NCBI GenBank assembly: GCA_031256975.1
Contig: JAIRPN010000015.1
Coordinates: 259,279 to 323,278, forward strand
Source of the DNA: Verrucomicrobiales bacterium
GTDB taxonomy: Bacteria > Verrucomicrobiota > Verrucomicrobiia > Methylacidiphilales > JAAUTS01
Length of the DNA: 64,000 nt
Reading direction: 5' to 3'
Made by a program: the position numbers and the translations under genes. The notes under the pieces are model-generated. The model was not told the DNA's origin. It worked only from the letters and a program-made list of their open reading frames with translations, and did no database searches. Below are positions 37,662-46,760 of this stretch, one piece after another. Every line of letters starts with the position of its first letter. Position 1 is the first letter of the stretch.

Positions 37662-38126
37662 ATGAACCTCGACGAATTGTACCAGACCGTCATCCTCGAC
37701 CACGCCCAGCGCCCGCGCAACTACGGCGAATTGCCGCAGGCCACCGCCTTTGCCGAGGGCAACAACCCGTCCTGCGGCGATGAAGTCACTGTTTACGTCA
37801 AACTCGACGCCAACGGCGAAAAAATCGAGGATATCAAATTCAAGGGCGCCGGTTGCGCCATCAGCCAGGCCTCCACCTCGCTGATGACCGTGAAACTCAA
37901 GGGCAAAACCGTGGCGGAAGCCTCGAAGTTCGAGAAAACTTTCCACGACATGATGACTGCCGTCACTTTGCCCGAATATCCGCAGGGTTTCGGCGATTTG
38001 CAAATCCTCGAAGGCGTGCGCAAATTCCCGCAACGCGTGAAATGCGCCACCCTAGGCTGGAACGCCCTGAAGCAGGCTCTCGGCGGCAATTCTTCCCACG
38101 ATCCGGTCACCAGCGAGAACGAATGA
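37662..38126 (+). CDS. sufU: SufU sulfur-transfer/scaffold protein
   Basis: 154 residues from ATG 37662. It has ILDHAQRPRNYG, the Zn/S ligands NPSCGDEV, GAGCAISQASTSLM and RVKCATLGW, the SufU pattern with an insert before the last Cys. It activates SufS by taking its persulfide. No sufBCD genes are adjacent. Confidence 0.94.
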   Translation: MNLDELYQTVILDHAQRPRNYGELPQATAFAEGNNPSCGDEVTVYVKLDANGEKIEDIKFKGAGCAISQASTSLMTVKLKGKTVAEASKFEKTFHDMMTAVTLPEYPQGFGDLQILEGVRKFPQRVKCATLGWNALKQALGGNSSHDPVTSENE

Positions 38127-38239
38127 CGTTTTGCCTCTGGTGTCCTTCGCGATAAAACCAGATTACGCCCCATCACAATCTTTTTACATTTTTCCGTTTT
38201 TCACTCTAATAAATCGGTGTTAGCGTCGTCATAACCACT

Positions 38240-39901
38240 ATGAAACGTCAACTCCTGCTCTCCGTCGTGCTCGCCATCAGCGGCTTTGCCGCCCATGCCG
38301 CGAGCGTAACCGCCAACAGCAAAGTCACCGACGTCACGGTCTACCAGGATCGTGCCCTGGTCACCCGCAGCGCCAGCGTGCCGCTCTCAAACGGTGAACA
38401 ACAAGTCATTTTCGAGGGACTGCCGATCGGCCTCGATGAAAACTCGGTCCGCGCGCGTGGACAGGGCAAGGGTTACAAAATCCTCGGCGTGGAAATCCGC
38501 CGGGATTACAAAAAGGTCGAGGAGAACGAGCAGACCAAAAAACTGCGCGACCAGATCAAAACCCTGCAGCAAAAATCGCAGGACCTCGGCGACGAGCGGC
38601 GCGACCTGGAGCAAAAGCGCGAGCTGCTCAAACGCCTGGGCAACAATGTCGGCCAGGGCGGCGACAAAACCCCGCCGTCGGTCACGGATATCAAGACTTT
38701 CGCCGACTACTACGGCACGCAAATCTCCGCCATTAGCGTCCGCCTGCGCGGCATCGAGCGCGGCCAACAGGATATTTCCGAGCAAATTCGCGACTTGAGC
38801 AAGCAGCTCCAGCAAATCATCCAACCCGGTTCGGACGACAAGCGCGTGGTGGTGGTCACCGTAAACGCTGATAGCGCCACCAACGCCGACCTGCAGGTTG
38901 ATTACCTGATCTACGGTTGCAGCTGGCAGCCGCAATACGACGTGCATTACCAGTCGGGCGACAAGAACATCGAACTCACCGCCTACGGCGTGATCCGCCA
39001 GAACAGCGGTGAAAATTGGGACGGCGCAAAAGTCACCCTCTCCACCGCCCGTCCGCAGCAGGGCACCAGCCTGCCGGATCTTGGCGCCTGGACCATTGAT
39101 GTGTTGCAGCCGGTATTGCCCATGGCCACAGCCGCTCCGGCACCATCGGCTGATTTTAACATAAACGCCGCCAAATTGCGCAGAGCGGAAACTCGCGGCA
39201 ATAGTTTTGCGGCAGGAAACGCCGTGGGACTTGCGGCAGATGCGTCCTCTTCCGTCCAGATGCTAACCGCCAACATTGAAACCCGCGGCTTCAGCGCGGT
39301 GTACAAGGTCCCCGCCACCGTTAGCGTTCCCAGCGACGGCCAGCCGCACCGCTGCACCATCTCGATCCAGCAAATGTCCGCCGAGCAAAGCTACGCCAGC
39401 ACGCCGAAACTCAATCCCGGCGCTTTTGTAAAAGCCAAGGTCAAGAACGCCAACGCCGCGCCCTTGCTGCCCGGCCAGTTGAATATCTTCATGGAAAACG
39501 ACTTCGTCGGCTCCTCGCAACTGGCGTTGGTCGGTCCGGAAGGCGTGTTTGACCTGTTCCTCGGCAAGGACGACAGCATCAAGGTCCAGCGCAAGGACAA
39601 AACCCGCAAGGAAGAAACCGGCGGCATCTTCACCAAATCGAAAACCATCAAGATGGGCTACACCATTGATTTGGAAAATTTCCAGAACAAGGACGTGGTG
39701 GTTACTTTGAAAGACCAGATCCCCGTCTCACAAAACGACAAGATCAAGGTCAGCTACAAATCCAACTTCAAGATAAGCGAGGAAAACAAGGAAACCGGCG
39801 AACTGACCTGGCAGGTCACCATCCCCGCCCGCAAGAAAATCACCGTCGACGTGGATTTCCAAGTCGAATGCCCGCCGGAAATCAATGTTAGCGGTATTTG
39901 A
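38240..39901 (+). CDS. DUF4139 (mucoidy-inhibitor MuiA family) secreted protein
   Basis: 553 residues with signal peptide (MKRQLLLSVVLAISGFAAHA). The N-terminal part has VTDVTVYQDRALVTRSASVPLSNGEQQVIFEGLP, then a coiled coil (KKLRDQIKTLQQKSQDLGDERRDLEQKRELLK) and the DUF4139 beta domain (YLIYGCSWQPQYDVHY, LTAYGVIRQNSGENWDGAKVTLSTARPQ). The C-terminal strands end in WQVTIPARKKITVDVDFQVECP. Periplasmic; function unknown. Monocistronic with its own terminator. Confidence 0.88.
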   Translation: MKRQLLLSVVLAISGFAAHAASVTANSKVTDVTVYQDRALVTRSASVPLSNGEQQVIFEGLPIGLDENSVRARGQGKGYKILGVEIRRDYKKVEENEQTKKLRDQIKTLQQKSQDLGDERRDLEQKRELLKRLGNNVGQGGDKTPPSVTDIKTFADYYGTQISAISVRLRGIERGQQDISEQIRDLSKQLQQIIQPGSDDKRVVVVTVNADSATNADLQVDYLIYGCSWQPQYDVHYQSGDKNIELTAYGVIRQNSGENWDGAKVTLSTARPQQGTSLPDLGAWTIDVLQPVLPMATAAPAPSADFNINAAKLRRAETRGNSFAAGNAVGLAADASSSVQMLTANIETRGFSAVYKVPATVSVPSDGQPHRCTISIQQMSAEQSYASTPKLNPGAFVKAKVKNANAAPLLPGQLNIFMENDFVGSSQLALVGPEGVFDLFLGKDDSIKVQRKDKTRKEETGGIFTKSKTIKMGYTIDLENFQNKDVVVTLKDQIPVSQNDKIKVSYKSNFKISEENKETGELTWQVTIPARKKITVDVDFQVECPPEINVSGI

Positions 39902-39935
39902 TTTCCACCACAGAGACGCCGGGCTTTAACTGATA

Positions 39936-39976
39936 AAAAAGACGCTAACGGTGAAATTTGCCGTTAGCGTCTTTTT
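39936..39976. terminator. Bidirectional terminator from two inverted TTAGCG motifs
   Basis: A perfect 16-bp stem (39936-39951 with 39961-39976) has A-run before and T-run after, around a 9-base loop. It separates the DUF4139 gene from the convergent 33-residue gene. Both arms carry the dispersed motif. Confidence 0.92.
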
Positions 39977-39994
39977 AAATTCTCCGGATTTTAT

Positions 39995-40096
39995 TTACCG
40001 GTTTTTCTTTTTTTCCAGCTTCGCCGCTTTCTTTTCTTTCATCGTCTTGGCGGGTTTCTTTTTTACTTCTTTTCTCGCGTCGTGTCCTTTGCCCAT
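39995..40096 (-). CDS. 33-residue very basic protein
   Basis: This short frame starts at ATG 40096 with AAGGAACAAC as ribosome-binding site, and ends with TAA at 39995-39997. The product is MGKGHDARKEVKKKPAKTMK..., about half Lys/Arg, ending in EKKKNR. Very similar small Lys-rich proteins (MGKG..ARKE.KKKPAKT.KEK) are known to me from varied genomes. It sits between two motif-built terminators, as a single-gene unit. Function unknown; nucleic-acid binding is plausible. A 62-codon frame on the same strand in another phase is a shadow. Confidence 0.62.
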   Translation of the reverse strand: MGKGHDARKEVKKKPAKTMKEKKAAKLEKKKNR

Positions 40097-40192
40097 GTTG
40101 TTCCTTAAGTTTAATTATTAATGACTGACCGGTCGAATTTGCCGTCCAGAGGTCCAGCGTCAATCACTATTGGCGGCAAGCGACACAAAAAA

Positions 40193-40222
40193 GCCGCTAA
40201 CGGTGCTTTCACCATTAGCGGC
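40193..40222 (-). terminator. Terminator after the transketolase gene
   Basis: Stem of 13 positions with one mismatch (40193-40205 with 40210-40222), both arms copies of the dispersed motif, followed on the minus strand by a run of six T. It lies 17 bp after the transketolase stop. Confidence 0.88.
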
Positions 40223-40239
40223 TGATCTTGTTGAAATTT

Positions 40240-42297
40240 TTACAACAGCGATTTTGCTGCCTTGACGAAACCGTCGGTGCCGAGGCCGTACTTGTTGTAC
40301 AACTCGTCCGCGAGGTAAGCCGACTGGCCGAATTCGCCGGGGATGCCGAGAGTCCTGGCCTTCAGCTCGTAACCCGCCGTGACCAAGGCTTGCACCAGTT
40401 GCGCGCCAAAGCCGCAAGTCACCTGATGGTCTTCCACGGTCACCAGACGACCGCCGGTCTTTTTCACTGCCGCGCCAATGGTGGCGACGTCGATGTGGTT
40501 GACGAAGGGGCTGTTAATCACCGTGGCATTGATGCCGTCGGCTTTCAGTTTTTCGCAGGCGTCCAGGGCCTTGCCCACCAGCGGGCCGTTGGTGATTAGC
40601 GACACGTCGCCGCCTTCGCGCAGCACCTGGGCCTTGCCCCATTCATACTTGGAACCTTCCTTCCAATAGACCGGATAGTTTTCACGGCCGAGGAAGAAGA
40701 TCACCGATTCGCCATCCTTGCCGAGTTCACGGTCGGCGGCGATGCGGGCGATTGCCTGGTACAGGTAGGCTTCCGCCTCATCCGCGCAGGAACAGGAAAT
40801 CACCGTGGTGTGCGGGATCGGGCTGACCGCCGCAAAGTAGGTGCTGGCCTGATGCGAGGCGCCGTCGGCAGCATCCTGAAAACCGCAGTGCGAGAACAAG
40901 GCGATCACCGGCGCTTGGGAAATGGCGGTCATGGTTAGCGGCAGCAAACCCTTGGTCACACCGAATTGCGCGAAGGTGTCCACCACCGGGATCAAGCCGA
41001 GCTTGGACAAACCGGTCGCGGTGCTGATCATGTTCGATTCGGCAATGCCGATGTCCAGCGCGCGGTCCGGATAAGACTTTTGGAACGCGGCGACACCGGT
41101 GGAACCGGCCAAGTCGGCCGAGACGGAAAATACCGGGTAATTATCCTGCACGGCGCGGATCAGCGCCTTGGACAAACCTTCCTGAATCTTGGTCTTTTTC
41201 GGACCGGTGGCCGCAGCAGCCGGAGGAGCGGCTTTCTTCGCCGCTTCCTTGTCTTCCCATGTCTTGCGCAAGGCCTTGGCCCAGTTGACAAATTCTTCCG
41301 GCGCGTTGTTCGAATAAATCTCGTTGATCCAGTCGATCATCTTGTCGGCGTTGGCCAAGGGGAAGCCGTGACCGCCGGCCGAATTTTCCTCGGTGGCCTT
41401 GATGCCGTAGCCTTTGACGGTCTTCAGCCACAGGGCGACCGGCTTGCTCGGGTCTTTCCTGGCGGCTTCCAGCGCGCTTTCAAAAGCCAGGTAAACGGCC
41501 TGCAAATCATTGCCCTTTTCTTCCTTGATCACGTTCCAGCCGAGCACGTGCAGCGATTCGAAAGTCGGCTGCATGCTGTAGGAATCCTTGGTGATGCGGC
41601 CCGAGAGCTTGGTGTCATTGTCGCTAATGACCAAAACGTAAGGCGCCAGCAAACCGCGATGCGCCAAGCCTGGGATCGCCGCGAAGGCTTCCTTGGCTTC
41701 GCCTTCCATCGCCGCGCCGTCGGAGAGGATGCAAATGGTGGCGCGGTCCTTTTTCAACAAACCGTCCGCCAGCGCCAGGCCTTGCGATTGGGGAATGCTG
41801 GAGCCGAGCGGGCCGTTGCTGAGCAGCACGCCTTCGGGGTTCAAGTGCGATTCACCGTGACCGGTGAGCTTGCTCTTGATACTGCGGAAGGCTTTCAAAT
41901 CCTCAAAGGTCAGGCCGTCGAAACCGTAGTTGGCGCGGATGGCGTAGATGCCGTTTTCCGTGTGGCCCGCGTCGTTGACGAAATTGTAGGCGTCGTACCA
42001 TTCGCGGCCGCTAACGCTGAACATCACCGAGTGGATCGCCGAGGAAACTTCCGCCAGCGCCGCCGGGCCGCCCCAGTGACAGGCCGCACCACCGTTGACC
42101 GCGTGCATGTCCATCAGCGCCACCAAGGCACGCGTCGCGTTCGGGTCGGCGACGACAACCTCCTTGCCAGCCTTGTTGCGGACGATGACCGAGTATTTCG
42201 GAGTGTTTTTCGGCGTCGAGGCCAGACGTGACTTCACGTTTAGCGGTTTCAACGGTTTCGCTTCCAGTTTCTCTGCGGTAACAACATGCGCTCCCAT
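40240..42297 (-). CDS. tkt: Transketolase
   Basis: 685 residues. The thiamine diphosphate motif is SDGAAMEGEAKEAF ... ISDNDTKLSG; the central PYR domain has DIGIAESNMISTATGLSKLG and FSHCGFQDAADGASHQ; the C-terminal domain includes LITNGPLVGKALDACEKL. An Ala/Pro linker (about 360-385) joins the first two domains. It moves two-carbon units in the pentose phosphate pathway. It has a DXS/transketolase-like character, but the HGESHLNP loop and length favour transketolase. Confidence 0.88.
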   Translation of the reverse strand: MGAHVVTAEKLEAKPLKPLNVKSRLASTPKNTPKYSVIVRNKAGKEVVVADPNATRALVALMDMHAVNGGAACHWGGPAALAEVSSAIHSVMFSVSGREWYDAYNFVNDAGHTENGIYAIRANYGFDGLTFEDLKAFRSIKSKLTGHGESHLNPEGVLLSNGPLGSSIPQSQGLALADGLLKKDRATICILSDGAAMEGEAKEAFAAIPGLAHRGLLAPYVLVISDNDTKLSGRITKDSYSMQPTFESLHVLGWNVIKEEKGNDLQAVYLAFESALEAARKDPSKPVALWLKTVKGYGIKATEENSAGGHGFPLANADKMIDWINEIYSNNAPEEFVNWAKALRKTWEDKEAAKKAAPPAAAATGPKKTKIQEGLSKALIRAVQDNYPVFSVSADLAGSTGVAAFQKSYPDRALDIGIAESNMISTATGLSKLGLIPVVDTFAQFGVTKGLLPLTMTAISQAPVIALFSHCGFQDAADGASHQASTYFAAVSPIPHTTVISCSCADEAEAYLYQAIARIAADRELGKDGESVIFFLGRENYPVYWKEGSKYEWGKAQVLREGGDVSLITNGPLVGKALDACEKLKADGINATVINSPFVNHIDVATIGAAVKKTGGRLVTVEDHQVTCGFGAQLVQALVTAGYELKARTLGIPGEFGQSAYLADELYNKYGLGTDGFVKAAKSLL

Positions 42298-42370
42298 AAT
42301 TAACTCCGGATAAGGTTTATTGTTTGATTAAACGAAGAACCTTAGCCAGAAAACAAGCCGAAGCAAGCCG

Positions 42371-42868
42371 CTAATCGCGCGCTTTAAACGAAAAATAAAG
42401 GTAAACAGCCACCGTGCCCAACATTGCCGCCGCCGCCAGAATGGTAATGGATGAAAAGTAATTTCCCAGGCCCTTCACCAGTCCTGTCATGGTTAGCGCA
42501 ATCACCAGAAAATCGGCGGCTATTAGCGGTTTAAGGGCACGGATCAATCTGACCGCCAGAAAATATTGGCGACCGGCATTTGTCTCCGTGATCGCGACCG
42601 CGTAGTTGAACCGGTGAGGGAAATGGGTGATCACGCTCAGCAGCAGGAACAACAAAGAACCCAAAACGGCCGAATGAAACAAATGTTTTCTGCTGCCATA
42701 GGCATCCGGCAACCCCTGCATGTTAAAATGAACCGGTAGTTGTTTGGGTAGGTTGGAATATTTTATAAATACCAAGGTCAAAAACAGGACGAACAACAAC
42801 CAGGCAACCGTTTCCAGCAGCCAGTCCGTGCGCGTCAATAAAATCTTGATTCTCGGGCGGGAATTCAT
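42371..42868 (-). CDS. DUF1648 membrane protein
   Basis: 165 residues from ATG 42868. Four helices, with the DUF1648 core LPKQLPVHFNMQGLPDAYGSRKHLF. Relatives include SdpI-type immunity proteins, but many are uncharacterised. It is divergent from the ABC-F gene, 82 bp apart. Confidence 0.75.
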   Translation of the reverse strand: MNSRPRIKILLTRTDWLLETVAWLLFVLFLTLVFIKYSNLPKQLPVHFNMQGLPDAYGSRKHLFHSAVLGSLLFLLLSVITHFPHRFNYAVAITETNAGRQYFLAVRLIRALKPLIAADFLVIALTMTGLVKGLGNYFSSITILAAAAMLGTVAVYLYFSFKARD

Positions 42869-42950
42869 GGCCCCGATTCTGAAAACATTCCTTCCTTTGC
42901 CAAGAAAAACATGGCGGGAGGCGAACCGGATCGCTAATGTTGGGAGCTTC

Positions 42951-44906
42951 ATGCTCAATTTGTCCAATGTCAGCAAGTCGTTCGGCGGCCGCACCTTATT
43001 CGAGGACGTGTCGTTGCAGATCAACCGTGGCGACCGGGTGGCCCTGGTGGGTGCCAACGGCGCGGGCAAATCAACGCTGTTTTCCATTATTTTGCGCGAA
43101 AATCCGTCGGACAGCGGCTCGGTCACGCTGGAGCGCAACGTCACGCTCGGCTACCTGCCGCAGGAAACCGCCGCCATCGGCGAGGAAACCGTGCTGGAGA
43201 TCGCGGTCGGCATTTCGCCCGAGCACTCCCGCTTGCGCCGCATTTTGAACGATTGCGAGTCGCGGCACGACACCAACAACGAAGCCTACCACGACGCGCA
43301 GGCCAAGTACGCCGAGCTTGGCGGCCACCAACTCGATCCCAAGGCCAAGCGCATCCTGAACGGCCTGGCCTTCCGCGACAGCGATTTCGACCGTCCCGCC
43401 CGCACCATGAGCGGCGGCTGGGTGATGCGCGCGCATCTGGCGCGCCTGCTGGTAATGGAACCCGATTTGCTGATGCTGGACGAACCGACCAACCACCTCG
43501 ACCTGGAGTCACTGGTCTGGTTCCAGAATTATCTCAAGTCCTATCCTGGCGCGATCCTGATGATCTCGCACGACCGCGCCTTCCTGAACGAGTTGATCGA
43601 CCACGTGCTGGAAATCCGCAACCGCAAGGTCAACCGCTATCGCGGCAATTACGACGACTACCTGCTGCAGCGCGAATCCCGCGAGGCGCAGCACCTCGCC
43701 GCCTACAAAAACCAGCAGAAGGAAATCGAATCTCTGCAACGCTTTGCCGACCGCTTCCGCGCCAAGGCCAGCAAAGCCTCGCAGGCACAGAGCAAGCTGA
43801 AGCAAATCGAGCGCATGGAAAAGATCGAGGCGCCGGAGTCCGATGGCCGGCGCATCAAGATCAAGTTTCCGCAGCCGCCGCGCGGCGGCCAGCGCAGCAT
43901 CACCATTAGCGACGTGCATTTTGCCTATGGCGACCTGCCGATTTACCGCGGCATCGATTTCGAGGCCGAGCGCGACCAGCGCATCGTGCTGGTCGGCCCC
44001 AACGGCGCGGGCAAATCGACCTTGCTCAAATTGCTGGCAGGCGTATTAACACCAAGCCAGGGCGAACGTTCGCTGGGGCATAATGTGATCTCCGGCTACT
44101 ATTCGCAAAACCGCGTCGACATGCTCAACCTCAAACGCACGGTGCTGGAAGAAGCCATGGACTTGAAAACCCCGGTCGCCGAGCAAACTGTGCGTACCGT
44201 GCTGGGCTCTTTCCTGTTTAGCGGCGACGATGTGTTCAAGCGCGTCGGCGTGCTGTCGGGCGGTGAAAAATCACGGTTGGCGCTGGTCAAATTACTGCTC
44301 AATCCGCCCAACCTGTTGCTGATGGACGAACCAACCACGCACCTCGACATGGCCAGTATCGACGCGCTGATCGACGCCCTCGCACAATACCAAGGCACTT
44401 TGGTTTTCATCAGCCACGATGTTTATTTCATCCGTTCGCTGGCCAAGACCGTGCTGCACATTAGCGCCGGAAAACTCACGTCCTACTCGGGGGATTACGA
44501 TTATTATTTGTCCAAATCCAAGGCCGTCAACGAACGCAGCGGCCTGGTCGCCGGTGAAAAGCTTTCCGACCGCCGCCCTGAAGAAGCCGCTAACGGCGAA
44601 GTCGCCGAAAAAGTTTCCATCTTCAAAACCCGCGAGCAAAAAAAGCAGGAAGCCCGTGAACGGGAAGTCCGCAACCAGGCGCGCAAAGCCGCCAAGGACG
44701 AGGTCGCCAAAATCGAGGCTGAAGTTTTGAAACTCGAAACGCGGCAAAAAGAAATCACCGCCGAACTGGAAAAGCCCGAAGCCTACGAAGCCGGGGGCAA
44801 GGCCATGCAACTCAACCGCGAACTGCAAACGCTAACCGCAAACCTTGAGGAAACCAATGAAAGATGGCTGCTGGCGTTGACCAGGCTCGAGGAATTAAGC
44901 AGCTAG
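42951..44906 (+). CDS. ABC-F family ATPase (Uup/EttA type)
   Basis: I start at ATG 42951 (MLNLSNVSKSFGGRTLF), the normal family start, not 42744. 651 residues: two ABC domains with Walker A GANGAGKST and GPNGAGKST, signatures MSGGWVMRAHLARLL and LSGGEKSRLALVKLL, Walker B LLMLDEPTNHLDLES and LLLMDEPTTHLDMAS, the linker between them, and a C-terminal coiled coil (about 555-650). ABC-F proteins act on ribosomes or DNA structures; the C-terminal coiled coil is Uup-like. Confidence 0.94.
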   Translation: MLNLSNVSKSFGGRTLFEDVSLQINRGDRVALVGANGAGKSTLFSIILRENPSDSGSVTLERNVTLGYLPQETAAIGEETVLEIAVGISPEHSRLRRILNDCESRHDTNNEAYHDAQAKYAELGGHQLDPKAKRILNGLAFRDSDFDRPARTMSGGWVMRAHLARLLVMEPDLLMLDEPTNHLDLESLVWFQNYLKSYPGAILMISHDRAFLNELIDHVLEIRNRKVNRYRGNYDDYLLQRESREAQHLAAYKNQQKEIESLQRFADRFRAKASKASQAQSKLKQIERMEKIEAPESDGRRIKIKFPQPPRGGQRSITISDVHFAYGDLPIYRGIDFEAERDQRIVLVGPNGAGKSTLLKLLAGVLTPSQGERSLGHNVISGYYSQNRVDMLNLKRTVLEEAMDLKTPVAEQTVRTVLGSFLFSGDDVFKRVGVLSGGEKSRLALVKLLLNPPNLLLMDEPTTHLDMASIDALIDALAQYQGTLVFISHDVYFIRSLAKTVLHISAGKLTSYSGDYDYYLSKSKAVNERSGLVAGEKLSDRRPEEAANGEVAEKVSIFKTREQKKQEAREREVRNQARKAAKDEVAKIEAEVLKLETRQKEITAELEKPEAYEAGGKAMQLNRELQTLTANLEETNERWLLALTRLEELSS

Positions 44907-44923
44907 AAATTTTTTTCCCGCGT

Positions 44924-45958
44924 TTAGAACTGAATTTCCCTTGCCGCCAACGGCGAAGTTCCCGCATCACGCCGGGTGGTGGCATAAAAAACCTGGGCGT
45001 TAGCGGGCAGAATCTGCCAGAATTTTTGCTGGCGGTTGACGTCCAAATCGGTCAGGGCGTCGTCGATCAATAAAATCGGCCAGGCACCGGTGTTTTCATG
45101 GATCAACTGTGATTCCAAGATCCTTAACGCCAATGACGCGCTTTTCACCTGCCCCTCCGAACCAAAATCGCGCAACGATTTTTCGAACAGTTGGATTTCC
45201 CAGTCGTCCCGGTGCGGTCCCAGCAGCGCCAACCGCCGTTCACGTTCGTGTTGCCACAATTCGTCGCGTGACATCTCCAGATAACGCACAATCTTCGGTA
45301 CATAACGGATGCTCAATGTTTCCGCGTTGCCGGTTAGCGCCTGATAGGATTGCTGCAACAGAGGCGCGGCCTTTTCGGTGAACTCGCGGCGGTAACGCAA
45401 CACCTCCCGGCTGATTTCCGCCAGTTGTTCGGTCAACGCCAGCCACAAGGCCTGCTCGGGCCGCTCCTGTCGCAGCAGGGCGTTCTTTTGTTTCAGCAAC
45501 AATTGCGCGCGCTGGATGATTGCCAGGTAACCGGGATGAATCGAAGCCAGCAGGCCGTCGGACCATTGGCGCCGCGCCTGCGCACCGTCGATGATGATCT
45601 GGCGGTCGCTGTTCTGGAAAATCACCGTTGGCGCCTTGCCCCAGAATTCCCGGAAGCTGAGATTCTCCGCCTGGTCGACGGCAAGGTTGCGCCGCTCTTC
45701 CGACCATTCGACTTTCAGCCGCTTGAAATCCCGGCCACTGAAACTGCCGCTAATGCCGAACTCCGTGCCGCTCCAGTGGATCAGTTCGCGGGTCTGGTGG
45801 GTGCGGAACGAACGGCAGCGCGACAAAAAATAAATTGCCTCAAGCACCGAGGTTTTGCCTTTGCCATTGGCGCCCAGCAGCAAATTGAAACTGGAAAAAT
45901 CCTCCAGTTTCAAATCCGCGTGGCAGCGGAAATTGCAGATGTGCAGGGCGGCGAGCAT
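44924..45958 (-). CDS. recF: DNA replication and repair protein RecF
   Basis: ATG 45958 gives the family start (MLAALHICNFRCHADLKLED) and 344 residues. Walker A is GANGKGKT, the signature region has GSEGQVKSASLAL, and Walker B is ILLIDDALTDLD. It binds gapped DNA and loads RecA with RecOR. It is far from any dnaA or dnaN gene in this window. Converges with the ABC-F gene (17-bp gap). Confidence 0.92.
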   Translation of the reverse strand: MLAALHICNFRCHADLKLEDFSSFNLLLGANGKGKTSVLEAIYFLSRCRSFRTHQTRELIHWSGTEFGISGSFSGRDFKRLKVEWSEERRNLAVDQAENLSFREFWGKAPTVIFQNSDRQIIIDGAQARRQWSDGLLASIHPGYLAIIQRAQLLLKQKNALLRQERPEQALWLALTEQLAEISREVLRYRREFTEKAAPLLQQSYQALTGNAETLSIRYVPKIVRYLEMSRDELWQHERERRLALLGPHRDDWEIQLFEKSLRDFGSEGQVKSASLALRILESQLIHENTGAWPILLIDDALTDLDVNRQQKFWQILPANAQVFYATTRRDAGTSPLAAREIQF

Positions 45959-46070
45959 GAAAGAATAGTGAATGGTGAAGCGTGAAAAGTGAAATGAAAA
46001 AACAAGTGCCGTTCCCCGTTTATAGAGCTTGAACAAATACGGGCCGCTGGTTAGCGTGCTGGACTGACTT

Positions 46071-46721
46071 ATGGACCACATTATCGACATTCTGCTGCAT
46101 CTCGACAAACACTTGGAAGGCTACGCGCACCAGTACGGAGTGTGGATTTACCTGATTTTGTTCCTGATCGTATTTTGCGAAACCGGGCTGGTGGTGACAC
46201 CGTTCCTGCCGGGTGACTCGTTGTTGTTCGCCGTCGGCGCGCTGTCGGCCTCGGGTGTGCTCGATATCCGCATCGCGGTGCCGCTGTTTATCATCGCCTC
46301 GCTGCTGGGCGACAACTCGAATTACTGGATCGGCCGCTGGATCGGCCCCAAGGCCTTTCATTTTCCCAAGTCGCGGATTTTCAACCCGGAACATCTGAAG
46401 ACCGCGCACGCGTTCTACGAAAAATACGGCCCGCGCGCGATGTGCGTGTCGCGCTTCCTGCCCCTGATCCGCACGTTCTGCCCCTTCGCGGCGGGCGTGG
46501 CGGCGATGGATTACCGCAAATATGTGATCTTCGACACCATCGGCGCCTTGTTGTGGGGCAGCTCGTTGACCATGCTCGGCTATTTTTTCGGCAACATTCC
46601 GGTGGTGAAAAACAATTTCTCGATCGCCATTGTCGCCGTGATCTTCATCTCGTTCATCCCGGTGTTCATCGAGCTCGGGCGCTCGTACCTGGCAAAGCGC
46701 GACGCCAACCGCAAGGCATAA
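46071..46721 (+). CDS. DedA-family (VTT) membrane protein
   Basis: 216 residues, five to six helices. It has FCETGLVVTPFLPGDSLLFAVGALSA, SLLGDNSNYWIGRWIGP, and RFLPLIRTFCPFAAGVAAMDYRKY, the DedA signature. Members flip or recycle undecaprenyl phosphate and other lipids. The gene has no TTAGCG motif, and neither do the next two. Confidence 0.93.
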   Translation: MDHIIDILLHLDKHLEGYAHQYGVWIYLILFLIVFCETGLVVTPFLPGDSLLFAVGALSASGVLDIRIAVPLFIIASLLGDNSNYWIGRWIGPKAFHFPKSRIFNPEHLKTAHAFYEKYGPRAMCVSRFLPLIRTFCPFAAGVAAMDYRKYVIFDTIGALLWGSSLTMLGYFFGNIPVVKNNFSIAIVAVIFISFIPVFIELGRSYLAKRDANRKA

Positions 46722-46760
46722 ATCGTTGTCGTTTGGAACGGAAGATGCTATTCCCCTTTT

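Noticed and set aside
42744..42950. Longer N terminus for the ABC-F gene
   Set aside because: It would overlap the DUF1648 gene antisense and add residues not found in the family; ATG 42951 begins the conserved domain.
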